Shown in pieces: positions 17,041 through 25,881 of a stretch of DNA of 34,347 nucleotides. Source of the stretch: Actinomycetota bacterium (lineage in GTDB: Bacteria > Actinomycetota > Actinomycetes > S36-B12). Made by a program: the position numbers and the translations under genes. How positions within the stretch are numbered: the stretch's first letter is position 1; every line of letters starts with the position of its first letter. The DNA lies in NCBI GenBank assembly GCA_029977425.1, contig JAPOKX010000004.1, forward strand, positions 1 to 34,347, given 5' to 3'. Under the pieces are notes generated by a model. The model was not told the origin of the DNA, did no database searches, and was given only the letters and a program-made list of their open reading frames with translations.

Positions 17041-18039
17041 ATGGATATGGGTTTCGTCCTCACACAGGCCATCTCGCAGGCGATCGGCGTCACGGCGATC
17101 ATCTACCTGCTGGCCACCATGGGCCTCAACATCCAGTTCGGATACACCGGCCTGCTCAATTTCGGCCAGATCGCCTTCGTGGCCGTTGGCTCCTACGCCA
17201 TCGGCGTCTTCATGGTCCAGTGGCAGGGAAGTGCTTTCGTCCCCAATCTCTGGGTCGCGATTCTCTACGCCATCCTGCTGTCGGTAGTCCTCGCACTCAT
17301 CCTCGGCGTACCCACCCTGCGATTGCGGGCGGACTACCTGGCCATCGTGACCATCGCCGCCGGCGAGATCATCCGGCTCCTCTTCAAGTCCACCGATGCC
17401 CTCGGCGGCGCGCAGGGCATCAACGGCAAGATGGGCGAGGAGTTCTACGCCATCAACCCGTTCCCGGAGCAGGACCGCTTCGACTTCGGGCCGCTCAGCT
17501 ACACCCGCAACGACGCGTGGGTCGTGACGGTCGGCTGGATCGTCATCGTCCTGCTCCTGCTGCTCACCTGGGCGCTCATGCGCAGCCCCTGGGGTCGCGT
17601 CCTCAAGGGAATCCGCGAGGACGAGGATGCCGTGCGCTCGCTCGGCAAGAGCACCTATCTCCGCAAGATGCAGGCCCTCATCCTGGGCGGCATCTTCGGC
17701 ACCCTGGGTGGCGTCTTCTGGGCGGTCGCCAAGCAGTCGGTTCAGCCTGACTCCTTCGTGCCCGCCTTCACGTTCTTCTGCTACACGATCCTCATCCTCG
17801 GCGGTGCAGCACGGGTGATGGGACCCGTGGTCGGAGCCATCATCTTCTGGTTCCTGCTCGTCTTCATCGAGCAGTTCCTCCTGCTCCTCATCAGCAATGG
17901 GACGATCACGTTCCTCGAGCCCACGCAGGTCGGCCCCATCCGATTCATCCTCGTCGGCCTGGGACTCATGCTGCTGATGATCTTCCGTCCTCAGGGAATC
18001 CTCGGAGACAAGAAGGAGATTGCCCTCGATGCCCGGTGA
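17041..18039 (+). CDS. livM: Branched-chain amino-acid ABC permease LivM
   Basis: A 332-residue membrane permease, partner of LivH in the inner-membrane channel. Typical LivM elements are GLNIQFGYTGLLNFGQIAFV near residues 28-47, LRLRADYLAIVTIAAGEIIR in the central region and the coupling loop SPWGRVLKGIREDEDAVRSL. It ends with the conserved MIFRPQGILGDKK. About eight to ten helices are visible. ATG 17041 follows the livH stop by one base with a purine-rich ribosome site (GGAGAGGGTGGG) inside livH. Its 3' end overlaps livG by 11 bp, so the operon is tightly coupled. Confidence 0.94.
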   Translation: MDMGFVLTQAISQAIGVTAIIYLLATMGLNIQFGYTGLLNFGQIAFVAVGSYAIGVFMVQWQGSAFVPNLWVAILYAILLSVVLALILGVPTLRLRADYLAIVTIAAGEIIRLLFKSTDALGGAQGINGKMGEEFYAINPFPEQDRFDFGPLSYTRNDAWVVTVGWIVIVLLLLLTWALMRSPWGRVLKGIREDEDAVRSLGKSTYLRKMQALILGGIFGTLGGVFWAVAKQSVQPDSFVPAFTFFCYTILILGGAARVMGPVVGAIIFWFLLVFIEQFLLLLISNGTITFLEPTQVGPIRFILVGLGLMLLMIFRPQGILGDKKEIALDAR

Positions 18040-18913
18040 GATCTCGGCCGCGGCCGTCTCCGCGCTCGCAACCGTCGCTCCCGAACCGGGAGCGCCGAAG
18101 CCCGAGCCCCTGCTCGTGGCCGATGGGGTCAATCGACACTTCGGCGGCCTCGTCGCCGTGGATGTCGCGCACGTCGAGATCCAGAAGGGTGCGATCACGG
18201 CGCTCATCGGCCCCAATGGCGCAGGCAAGTCGACGTTCTTCAATGTCCTGAGCGGCTTCGACAAGGCCGACGGGGGCACCTGGACCTTCGCCGGGAACAC
18301 GATCACCAACACTCCCCCGCACCGCCTGGCGCGCAAGGGGATGGTCCGTACGTTCCAGCTCACCAAGAGCCTGTCCCGCCTCACGGTGATGGACAACATG
18401 CTCCTCGGCGCCGGAGGCCAGACGGGCGAGAGCATGGTGGCATCGGTCTTCCCCTTCACCTGGAAATCGCAGGAGAAGAAGAACAAGGAGCGCGCCACGG
18501 TGCTGCTCGAGCGCTTCAACCTCGCAGCGAAGGCGGACGACTTCGCCGGGTCGCTCTCCGGCGGCCAGCGCAAGCTCCTGGAGATGGCGCGCGCGCTCAT
18601 GCTCGAGCCCGAGCTGGTGATGCTCGACGAGCCGATGGCCGGAGTCAACCCCGCCCTCAAGCAGAGCCTCCTCGATCACATCCGGGACATCCGCGAGGAA
18701 GGCACCACGGTGGTGTTCGTCGAGCACGACATGGACATGGTCCGGGACGTGAGCGACTGGGTGGTGGTCATGGCCCAGGGCAAGATCATCGCCGAGGGCC
18801 GCCCCGACACCGTCATGCGCGACCAGCGCGTCATCGACGCCTACCTGGGCGCCCACCACGACCAGCAGCTCACCTCAAGCGGAGAGTCGCTCACGGAGGG
18901 GACGTCATCATGA
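18029..18913 (+). CDS. livG: Branched-chain amino-acid ABC ATPase LivG
   Basis: A 294-residue ATP-binding subunit. Walker A is GPNGAGKST at 61-69, the ABC signature LSGGQ at 177-181 and Walker B LVMLDEP at 197-203; the switch His lies in VFVEHDMDMV. The long insert between the Q-loop and signature (FPFTWKSQEKKNKERA) and the C-terminal DAYLGA are typical of LivG. ATG 18029 is preferred over a TTG at 18020 because a GAAGGAG site sits 10 nt upstream. About 28 Ala/Pro-rich residues precede the ABC domain. It overlaps livM by 11 bp and livF by 4 bp. Confidence 0.94.
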   Translation: MPGEISAAAVSALATVAPEPGAPKPEPLLVADGVNRHFGGLVAVDVAHVEIQKGAITALIGPNGAGKSTFFNVLSGFDKADGGTWTFAGNTITNTPPHRLARKGMVRTFQLTKSLSRLTVMDNMLLGAGGQTGESMVASVFPFTWKSQEKKNKERATVLLERFNLAAKADDFAGSLSGGQRKLLEMARALMLEPELVMLDEPMAGVNPALKQSLLDHIRDIREEGTTVVFVEHDMDMVRDVSDWVVVMAQGKIIAEGRPDTVMRDQRVIDAYLGAHHDQQLTSSGESLTEGTSS

Positions 18914-19767
18914 GCGGATTCGACCCCAGGGCCGGGATTCAGCCGGGCGAGGAGAACGACCCCAGCGAGCTGCCCGTCTTCGAGCAGGAGATCGACCTCA
19001 ACGCCGAGCAACTCAGCGAGCCGGGCGCAATCGTGCCGGGCCAGGAGGAGTACGTCCTCCATGCCGACGACCTGATCGCCGGCTACTTCCCAGGCGTCAA
19101 CATCCTCAACGGCTGCTCGCTCACCGCGAAGCAGGGCGAGCTCGTCGGCATCATCGGCCCCAACGGCGCGGGCAAGTCGACCCTGCTCAAGGCCATGTTC
19201 GGCCTCGTGCGCGTCCACTCCGGCCGGGTGACCCTGCGTGGCCGCGACATCACGAATCTCCGCGCGGACGTCCTTGTCAAGGAGGGCGTGGGCTTCGTCC
19301 CACAGACCAACAACGTCTTCCCCTCCCTCACCATCGAGGAGAACTTCCAGGTCGGCTGCTTCCAGAACCCCAAGATGTTCAACGAGCAGTTCGAGCGCGT
19401 GGTCTCGATCTTCCCCACCATGGCAGACCGTCGCAAGCAGCGGGCAGGCTCACTGTCGGGCGGTGAGCGCCAGATGGTGGCCATGGGCCGTGCCTTGATG
19501 ATGGACCCCAGCGTGCTGCTCCTCGACGAGCCCAGCGCCGGCCTGTCCCCCGCGCTCCAGGACGAGGTCTTCGTCAACGTCAAGGGCATCAACGCAGCTG
19601 GCGTCACTGTCGTCATCGTGGAGCAGAACGCCGCGCGATGCCTGCAGATCGTCGACCGCGGCTACGTCCTCGATCAGGGCAAGAATGCCTACACGGGTAC
19701 GGGACGGGAGCTCGCCAACGACCCCAAGGTCATCGAGCTCTACCTTGGCACTCTCGCCAAGGCCTAG
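18910..19767 (+). CDS. livF: Branched-chain amino-acid ABC ATPase LivF
   Basis: A 285-residue ATP-binding subunit paired with LivG. Walker A is GPNGAGKST at 83-91, the signature LSGGE at 182-186 and Walker B LLLDEP at 203-208. GVGFVPQTNNVFPSLTIEEN is the LivF-type Q-loop, and VIVEQNAARCLQIVDRGYVL is the usual 'EQN' switch in place of His. The C-terminal VIELYLG is conserved. Compared with the usual length of about 235, it has an acidic extension of some 45 residues (EENDPSELPVFEQEIDL) before the ABC domain. The ATG overlaps the livG stop (ATGA). It is the last operon gene; a hairpin terminator follows 25 nt downstream. Confidence 0.94.
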   Translation: MSGFDPRAGIQPGEENDPSELPVFEQEIDLNAEQLSEPGAIVPGQEEYVLHADDLIAGYFPGVNILNGCSLTAKQGELVGIIGPNGAGKSTLLKAMFGLVRVHSGRVTLRGRDITNLRADVLVKEGVGFVPQTNNVFPSLTIEENFQVGCFQNPKMFNEQFERVVSIFPTMADRRKQRAGSLSGGERQMVAMGRALMMDPSVLLLDEPSAGLSPALQDEVFVNVKGINAAGVTVVIVEQNAARCLQIVDRGYVLDQGKNAYTGTGRELANDPKVIELYLGTLAKA

Positions 19768-19791
19768 CCCAGCCTCTCACGACCGCCGGGT

Positions 19792-19818
19792 GGCGTGGCC
19801 ATCCGGCAGTGGCACGCC
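19792..19818 (+). terminator. Hairpin terminator after livF
   Basis: GGCGTGGCCA at 19792-19801 pairs with TGGCACGCC at 19810-19818, giving a nine-base-pair stem with one bulged G and an eight-base loop, 25 nt past the livF stop. There is no T run, as is common in high-GC actinobacteria. The rest of the 156-bp spacer to 19923 shows no gene. Confidence 0.6.
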
Positions 19819-19923
19819 GGCGTAGCCCAGCGCGGCGCACCGGACCGCGAGGAGCCTCGAGCAGTCCTAGAAAGTCGATCGTGAACGCCACGCGCCTCAG
19901 CCGCCCAAGGGTACGGTCGCGCC

Positions 19924-20706
19924 ATGACGGCCTTGCGCGGCAAGCACGTGCTCATCACGGGCGGGTCCCAGGGGATCGGCCTCGCCACGGCGGCGGCCTG
20001 CCGCGGACGCGGCGCACGGGTGTCCGTCGTCGCCCGCGATCCTGCGCGGCTCGCGCAGGCCCAGTCGATGATTGAAGGGCTCGCCGTCGCGTCGGCGGAC
20101 GTGACCGACCCGGGCACGTTGCAGCAGGCCATTCGTGACCTGGAGGTAACGCACGGTCCCTGCGACGTGATCGTGACGGCCGCCGGAGCGGCCGAGCCGG
20201 GGTACGTCCAGGACCTCGGCGCGCAGGTGTACCGACGGCACGTCGAGCTCAACCAGATGGGCACCATCCACGCGGTCAGCGCCGTCCTGCCCGGCATGCT
20301 CGAACGCGGAGAGGGCCACGTGGTTCTGGTGTCATCCGTGGTCGGCCTCATCGGAGTGTTCGGTTACGCCGCGTATGCCCCCACGAAGTTCGCGGTTCGC
20401 GGCTACGGCCTCGCATTGGATGCCGAGGTGCGCGACCGCGGGGTGCGTGTCAGCATCGCCTACCCGCCCGACACGCGGACACCCGGCTTCGAGCGCGAGA
20501 ATCTCACCAAACCCGTCGAGACCCAGCGAGTGTCCGGGGCCGTCAGGCCCATCGCTCCGGAGCGCATGGCCAACGCCATCGCGCGAGGTATCGAGCGCAA
20601 CCGATTGCACGTCACGGCGGACCGTCAGACAGCGGCCATGGCCGCCCTCCTCGACCTGCCCGGGCCGGCGCTGCGCGCGTTCATGCGCCGCAGCGCGCGC
20701 GGCTGA
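19924..20706 (+). CDS. SDR oxidoreductase, 3-ketodihydrosphingosine-reductase-like
   Basis: A 260-residue classical short-chain dehydrogenase. The cofactor loop is TGGSQGIG (12-19) with Arg38 after the second strand, which favours NADP(H). The active site is Ser137/138, Tyr151 and Lys155 in YAAYAPTKFAVRG. After the active site comes YPPDTRTPGFERENLTKP (180-197), very close to the eukaryotic 3-ketodihydrosphingosine reductase (KDSR) motif YPPDTDTPGF..EN.TKP. The usual NAAG/NNAG motif reads TAAG (85-88), so the structural Asn is replaced by Thr. ATG 19924 has an AAGGG site. It lies between the liv operon and livJ and has its own 156-bp upstream region; no sphingolipid synthesis gene (such as serine palmitoyltransferase) is in the window. 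The fold call is firm; the KDSR-type substrate is an inference from one motif. Confidence 0.87.
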   Translation: MTALRGKHVLITGGSQGIGLATAAACRGRGARVSVVARDPARLAQAQSMIEGLAVASADVTDPGTLQQAIRDLEVTHGPCDVIVTAAGAAEPGYVQDLGAQVYRRHVELNQMGTIHAVSAVLPGMLERGEGHVVLVSSVVGLIGVFGYAAYAPTKFAVRGYGLALDAEVRDRGVRVSIAYPPDTRTPGFERENLTKPVETQRVSGAVRPIAPERMANAIARGIERNRLHVTADRQTAAMAALLDLPGPALRAFMRRSARG

Positions 20707-20721
20707 GCACCCCTGGACATG

Positions 20722-20758
20722 CAGGAGGCCCGGCCCCTCAGCGGGACCGGGCCTCCTG
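20722..20758. terminator. Bidirectional terminator between SDR gene and livJ
   Basis: CAGGAGGCCCGG (20722-20733) pairs perfectly with CCGGGCCTCCTG (20747-20758), a 12-bp stem that can extend by three pairs past a bulged A. It lies 16 nt past the SDR stop and 14 nt past the convergent livJ stop, so it can serve both. No T tract is present. Confidence 0.85.
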
Positions 20759-20771
20759 TACTGCTACGTGC

Positions 20772-22112
20772 TTACGGGACGGGGACCTCGACCGGTCCGA
20801 CGACCTCGATGCTCTCGAACTTGGTGTTCGTGAGGTACTGCACCACGTCGATGGTCGCAGCCTTGGGATCGCCGTACTCGTTGAAGTCCAGCGGGCCGGT
20901 GACACCGTCGTAGTTGGGCTGGCCGCCCGCCTGGATGATCGCGAGGCAGTCGGCGTAGGTGCCGCAAGCCTCGCCACCAGCGTCAGCGTTGGCGACCATC
21001 GGCATGGCCGCAGCGATCGCGGTGCCGTCGGCGCAGCCGGCGTACTCGGCCGCGAGAGCGACGAGGACCGTTGCGTCGTATGCCTGAGCGCCGTAGGCGA
21101 AGTCCGTCAGGGCGGGATCCTGCTCGAGGAGCTTGCCGTTGAAGGCCTCGACGTCGACGGAGGGATCACCCGTGGGAACGGTGCCGATCACGCCGGTCAT
21201 CGTGTCCTTCGGGAAGTCCTTGAACGCCGTCGTCGACAGGTTGCCATCGGCGAGGTAGATCTGGACCTCCTGCGGGCCGATGCCCTGCTTGATCATTTCC
21301 TGGATGAGCTTGACGGACTCGTCGAAGCCCACGACCTGGACGAACTCGGGGTTCGTGGCCGCGATCTTGGCAACCTCAGCCTCGAAGGAGGCAGCGGTGG
21401 GATCGTAGGTCAGGGACTCCGTGATGGTGCCGCCGCCGGCCTCGAACTCCGCGACGAAGGCGTTCTGCAGGCCCTCGCCGTAGGGATCCTTACGGGCAAT
21501 GCTCGCGCCGGAGGTGAACCCGTTGTCGAGGGCGTTGCTCGCCTGGACGGCGCCCTGGAGCGCATCGGACGGAGCGGTACGGAAGTAGAGACCGTTGTCC
21601 GGGTAGTCCGTGAGCGACGGGGCGGTGTTGGCGGGCGAAATCTGGAGCACGCCATTGCTCGTGATCTTGTCGATGACCGTGAAGGTCACGCCGGACGAGG
21701 CAGCGCCGATGATCGCCTGCACACCCTTCTGGAGGTGCGAGTCGACGGTCTGCGAGGCGATGTCGGTCTCGGTGTCGCCGGAGTCGCCGTACTCGTTGAC
21801 CACGGGCTGGCCGAGAACGCCGCCGGCGGCGTCGATCTCCTTGACAGCGAGGTCAACGCCCGCGAACTCGGGCGGGCCGAGGTAGGCGAGGCTGCCCGTC
21901 GCCGGCAGAAGTGTGCCGATCTTGAGCTGGGTGTTCTTGCAGTCAGTCGAGGGTGCGGGCTCGGCGGACGACGATGACGGAGCAGCGGAGGACGAGGCCG
22001 GTGCGGCGCTCGAGGACTCCGAAGTGCTGCTGCTGCCACCGCACGCTGCGAGCACGAGGCTCGCGGCGCCGAGGACCACGACTGCCCCCGCAATCGGGCT
22101 GCGTCGGATCAT
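20772..22112 (-). CDS. livJ: Branched-chain amino-acid ABC substrate-binding lipoprotein LivJ
   Basis: A 446-residue periplasmic-binding-type lipoprotein (family Peripla_BP_6). The signal peptide ends in the lipobox LAAC with Cys24, followed by a Ser/Ala/Pro tether of about 30 residues. The mature fold begins at LKIGTLLPATGSLAYLGPPE, and AAGGVLGQPV, IGAASSGVTFTVIDK and FRTAPSDALQG are standard LivJ/LivK elements. Four Cys residues (after GCADG, EACGTYADC) may form disulfides late in the protein. ATG 22112 is chosen for an AAGGAG site 8 nt upstream; the open frame extends further with no signal. It works with LivHMGF but is transcribed separately, on the opposite strand, 1 kb past livF; separate expression may supply the excess of binding protein usual for such systems. 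Confidence 0.94.
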   Translation of the reverse strand: MIRRSPIAGAVVVLGAASLVLAACGGSSSTSESSSAAPASSSAAPSSSSAEPAPSTDCKNTQLKIGTLLPATGSLAYLGPPEFAGVDLAVKEIDAAGGVLGQPVVNEYGDSGDTETDIASQTVDSHLQKGVQAIIGAASSGVTFTVIDKITSNGVLQISPANTAPSLTDYPDNGLYFRTAPSDALQGAVQASNALDNGFTSGASIARKDPYGEGLQNAFVAEFEAGGGTITESLTYDPTAASFEAEVAKIAATNPEFVQVVGFDESVKLIQEMIKQGIGPQEVQIYLADGNLSTTAFKDFPKDTMTGVIGTVPTGDPSVDVEAFNGKLLEQDPALTDFAYGAQAYDATVLVALAAEYAGCADGTAIAAAMPMVANADAGGEACGTYADCLAIIQAGGQPNYDGVTGPLDFNEYGDPKAATIDVVQYLTNTKFESIEVVGPVEVPVP

Positions 22113-22173
22113 CAATTTCTCCTTAAGGGGTAGCGGGCCGTGACAGGCACGACCACGCCGTGATGGTGAGTTG

Positions 22174-22204
22174 AAACTACCCTGTGGATGATGGCCGCCG
22201 TCAC
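22174..22204 (-). promoter_or_regulatory. Possible livJ promoter
   Basis: On the minus strand TAGTTT (22179-22174) could be a -10, with TGACGG/GTGACG at 22204-22198 as a -35 at 18-19 bp spacing. The -35 abuts the odd palindrome CCCCC-T-GGGGG (22205-22215), a possible operator. The predicted leader is about 55 nt. Spacing is a little long, so support is modest. Confidence 0.35.
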
Positions 22205-22228
22205 CCCCCTGGGGGATCGTCACAGGAT

Positions 22229-22258
22229 GGTTAGCGAACCGTGACACGGCTCGTTACC
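22229..22258. promoter_or_regulatory. Dyad between pdtaR and livJ (operator or pdtaR terminator)
   Basis: The core CCGTG-A-CACGG is a perfect odd dyad, flanked by CGA/TCG and partly matched TTA/TAC arms, together about 30 bp. It starts 11 bp past the pdtaR stop and lies about 117-146 bp upstream of the livJ start. Nearby GTGAC repeats (for example TCGTGACC at 22262) echo the core. It could be a regulator-binding site for livJ or a factor-dependent pdtaR terminator. Confidence 0.4.
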
Positions 22259-22268
22259 ATTTCGTGAC

Positions 22269-22877
22269 CTAGTCGCGCGCGTCCCCGGTTTCAGTGGCAA
22301 GGACCTGCCGGGCCACGTCTCCGAGCGGGCGGCGGGCATCCATGGCCGTCTGCCTGAGCCAGCGGTAGGCCTCGTCCTCCGCCAGGCCCATCCGATCGCC
22401 CAGCAGGGCCTTGGCCCGCTCGACGTCGCGCCGGTCGGCGAGTCGCTGCTCGGCCCGCTCCGCCGCTGCTGCGGAAGCCACGGCCTGGCCACGAGCCTCG
22501 CGGAGAGTGAGCCAACCGGACCACGCCATCTCGATCCCCGGCACGAGGTCATCCCGGCCGACTGGCTTCACCAGGTAGCCCATCGCACCCGCATCGCGCG
22601 CCTGAGCGATGCGCTCGCGCTGACCGAAGGCCGTGACCACCACGACGGCCGTGGCCTCGGACACTCTGCGCGTGACCTCGATGCCGTCGAGACCGGGCAT
22701 GGCGATGTCGACCAGTGCGACGTCGGGCACGAGCGATTCGATCCGCTCGACGGCGGTCTGCCCGTCCGCAGCCTGCGCGACGACGTCATAGCCCTCTTCG
22801 CGGAGAGTCTCGACGAGGTCCATGCGAATGACGGCCTCGTCTTCCGCCACCACGATGCGCGGTCGTGCCTGCGTCAC
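22269..22877 (-). CDS. pdtaR: ANTAR-domain response regulator PdtaR
   Basis: A 202-residue two-domain regulator. The receiver domain (1-120) has acidic pocket E12-D13, phospho-acceptor Asp57 in VALVDIAMPG, Thr83 and Lys105 in YLVKP. The C-terminal ANTAR RNA-binding domain (about 140-200) shows the coiled run AERAEQRLADRRDVERAKA and LMG-like element LLGDRMGLAEDEAYRWLRQT. In the family, phosphorylation lets ANTAR dimers bind two-hairpin RNA motifs and prevent termination; PdtaR of mycobacteria pairs with the kinase PdtaS, which is not in this window. Start GTG 22877 has a weak ribosome site. The next gene, a tRNA, begins 56 bp away on the other strand. The neighbourhood with livJ and polA is common in actinobacteria. 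Confidence 0.93.
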   Translation of the reverse strand: MTQARPRIVVAEDEAVIRMDLVETLREEGYDVVAQAADGQTAVERIESLVPDVALVDIAMPGLDGIEVTRRVSEATAVVVVTAFGQRERIAQARDAGAMGYLVKPVGRDDLVPGIEMAWSGWLTLREARGQAVASAAAAERAEQRLADRRDVERAKALLGDRMGLAEDEAYRWLRQTAMDARRPLGDVARQVLATETGDARD

Positions 22878-22932
22878 GGCCGAAGCCTAGGACAGCGCGA
22901 GCCCAGAGCAGCCCGGGTACCCTGGCCGCCAG

Positions 22933-23006
22933 GCCCCGGTATCCCAACCGGCAGAGGAAGCGGTCTCAAACACCGTCCAGTGTGGGTTCGAATCCCACCC
23001 GGGGCA
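22933..23006 (+). tRNA. tRNA-Leu(CAA)-like tRNA with short variable loop
   Basis: The cloverleaf is complete. The acceptor stem GCCCCGG (22933-22939) pairs fully with CCGGGGC (22999-23005) and A73 is 23006. A three-pair D stem TCC/GGA encloses an 11-base leucine-style loop with GG. The anticodon stem is GCGGT/ACCGT with one G-U pair and loop CTCAAAC, anticodon CAA (22967-22969). The T arm is GTGGG-TTCGAAT-CCCAC. The variable region is only CCAGT (22977-22981), five bases, whereas bacterial tRNA-Leu is class II with a long arm of 10 or more. CCA is not encoded. The D arm, A73 and anticodon fit Leu; the variable loop does not. Whether LeuRS charges it cannot be read from the sequence. The collagen-like gene's stop lies 2 bases past its 3' end on the other strand. 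Confidence 0.9.
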
Positions 23007-23008
23007 CA

Positions 23009-24218
<1,210 letters not shown>

Positions 24219-24219
24219 G

Positions 24220-24780
24220 TCAGGTGACGCGGCCGAGGTAGGAACCGTCGCGGGTATCGACCTTCACGCGGGTGTCGGCCTCGATGAAGAGCGGCACCTG
24301 GATCTCAGCGCCCGTCTCGAGGGTTGCGGGCTTGGTGCCACCCGTCGAGCGATCGCCCTGCAGTCCGGGCTCGGTGTAGGTAATGGTGAGCTCGACAGCC
24401 GCGGGCAGCTCGACGTAGAGCGCGTTGCCCTCGTGCATCGCGACGATGCACTCCTGGTTCTCGAGCATCCAGCGCGCGTTGTCGCCCACCACCGCATTGG
24501 GGATCGTCACCTGGTCGTAGGTCGAGGTGTCCATGAAGACCCAGTCGTCACCATCGCGGTAGAGGTACTGCATGTCGCGCTTGTCGACATTGGCGGTCTC
24601 CACCTTGACGCCGGCGTTGAAGGTCTTGTCGACCACCTTGCCCGAGAGGACGTTCTTGAGCTTGGTGCGGACGAAGGCCCCGCCCTTGCCGGGCTTGACG
24701 TGCTGGAACTCCACCACGGTCCACAACTGGCCGTCGAGGTTGAGCACCAAGCCGTTCTTCAGGTCGTTGGTCGTTGCCAC
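24220..24780 (-). CDS. efp: Translation elongation factor P
   Basis: A 186-residue, full-length EF-P with its three beta-barrel domains. The KOW-like domain I ends in the loop [15 protein letters not shown], with Lys32 at the tip that reaches the peptidyl-transfer centre to relieve proline stalls. The C-terminal signature [20 protein letters not shown] is present, and it ends in [20 protein letters not shown] 24780 has a GGGAGGA site about 10 nt upstream. It is 18 bp after the M24 peptidase and joins nusB. I recall actinobacterial EF-P usually having Pro two residues after the tip Lys (PGKGP); here it is Gly. No modification gene (epmA/earP) is in the window. Confidence 0.96.
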   Translation of the reverse strand: MATTNDLKNGLVLNLDGQLWTVVEFQHVKPGKGGAFVRTKLKNVLSGKVVDKTFNAGVKVETANVDKRDMQYLYRDGDDWVFMDTSTYDQVTIPNAVVGDNARWMLENQECIVAMHEGNALYVELPAAVELTITYTEPGLQGDRSTGGTKPATLETGAEIQVPLFIEADTRVKVDTRDGSYLGRVT

Positions 24781-24798
24781 GTGCCGTCGTCCTCCCAG

Positions 24799-25881
24799 TC
24801 AGCCCAGCGCCACGAGGTCGCGGGGCGACGACGTCAGGGATCTGCTGGGACCCTCGCCCACCAGGATGGTGTCCTCGATGCGCACCCCGCCCCTGCCGGG
24901 GAGGTAGATGCCGGGTTCGATGGTCACCGGTGAGCCGGCGGGGAGCATACCCGTGGACCGAGGGCTGAAGAACGGCGCCTCATGGATCTGCAGGCCTACG
25001 CCGTGCCCCAGGCCATGGTCGAAGTAGTCGCCGTAGCCCGCCTCGGCCACGACGGATCGCGCGGCGTGATCGACGTCGAGCAAGCCTGCTCCCGCGCGAG
25101 CCGCATCCCGTCCGGCCTCCTGCGCTTCGGCGACGACCGCGTGGATCTCGCGCTGCCATTCGGCGGCCGCGCCCACGATGAAGGTCCGTGTCTCGTCGGC
25201 GTGATAGCCGCCCACGGCTGCGCCAAAGTCGATGAGCAGCAACTCGCCCCTCCCCAGCGGACGAGTGGTGGGCTCGTGATGCGGCTTGGCTGAGTGGGGT
25301 CCGCCGGCGACGATCGTCTCGAAGGACAGCTCATCGGCGCCACGGGCGAACATCTCCGCCTCCAGCCAGCGGGCGATCTCCCTCTCGGTAACGCCCTCGG
25401 AGATGCGCGGCAGGATCGCCTGGAGTGCCGCGTCGCTGACTGCGCACGCCCGTTCGATCAGCGCGATCTCCTCAGCGTCCTTGTGCATCCGACACGCCTC
25501 GACGATTCCCGTCGTCTCCCGCGGCGCGGAGCCGACAACGCCCTCGACGACGCGCAGGTCGCTCACGCTGAGGTGCGCGGACTCCACGGCGAGCACCCCG
25601 CCTCCCGAGGTGAGCCATGCGCCGGCGACGGCCGGCACGGTGAGCCGATCCAGGTGCACGGGCACATCGGCACACTGCTCACCGGCTTGGACGGTGTAGC
25701 GACCGTCCGTGCCGAGCAGCACGCGGTCCTCCTCGAGCAGCAGCACGGCGTTGCTGCCGGTGAAGCCGGTGAGATACCGGACATTCGCCAGGGACGTCAC
25801 GAGCAGCGCGGTGGCCTCTGGGCACGTGCGCTGCGTCTGCTCCCATGCCTGCGCGCGTCGTGCCGCGTGGATGTCAGGCAT
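24799..25881 (-). CDS. pepP: M24-family Xaa-Pro aminopeptidase
   Basis: A 360-residue cytoplasmic metallopeptidase removing N-terminal residues before proline. An N-terminal creatinase-like domain ([20 protein letters not shown], 34-53) is followed by the pita-bread catalytic domain. Metal ligands are Asp218 in LLIDFG, Asp229 in YHADETRT, His293 in GLGHGVGL, Glu322 in IEPGIY and Glu336 in VRIEDT. ATG 25881 starts within the end of aroQ (8 bp overlap); the open frame continues upstream inside aroQ but has no homology. Placed before efp as in many bacteria. The symbol pepQ is also used for such genes; the family call is firmer than the symbol. Confidence 0.9.
   Translation of the reverse strand: MPDIHAARRAQAWEQTQRTCPEATALLVTSLANVRYLTGFTGSNAVLLLEEDRVLLGTDGRYTVQAGEQCADVPVHLDRLTVPAVAGAWLTSGGGVLAVESAHLSVSDLRVVEGVVGSAPRETTGIVEACRMHKDAEEIALIERACAVSDAALQAILPRISEGVTEREIARWLEAEMFARGADELSFETIVAGGPHSAKPHHEPTTRPLGRGELLLIDFGAAVGGYHADETRTFIVGAAAEWQREIHAVVAEAQEAGRDAARAGAGLLDVDHAARSVVAEAGYGDYFDHGLGHGVGLQIHEAPFFSPRSTGMLPAGSPVTIEPGIYLPGRGGVRIEDTILVGEGPSRSLTSSPRDLVALG

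Noticed and set aside
22933-23006. Phage or island attachment site at the tRNA
   Set aside because: No integrase, no direct duplication of the tRNA 3' end and no composition change in the window.
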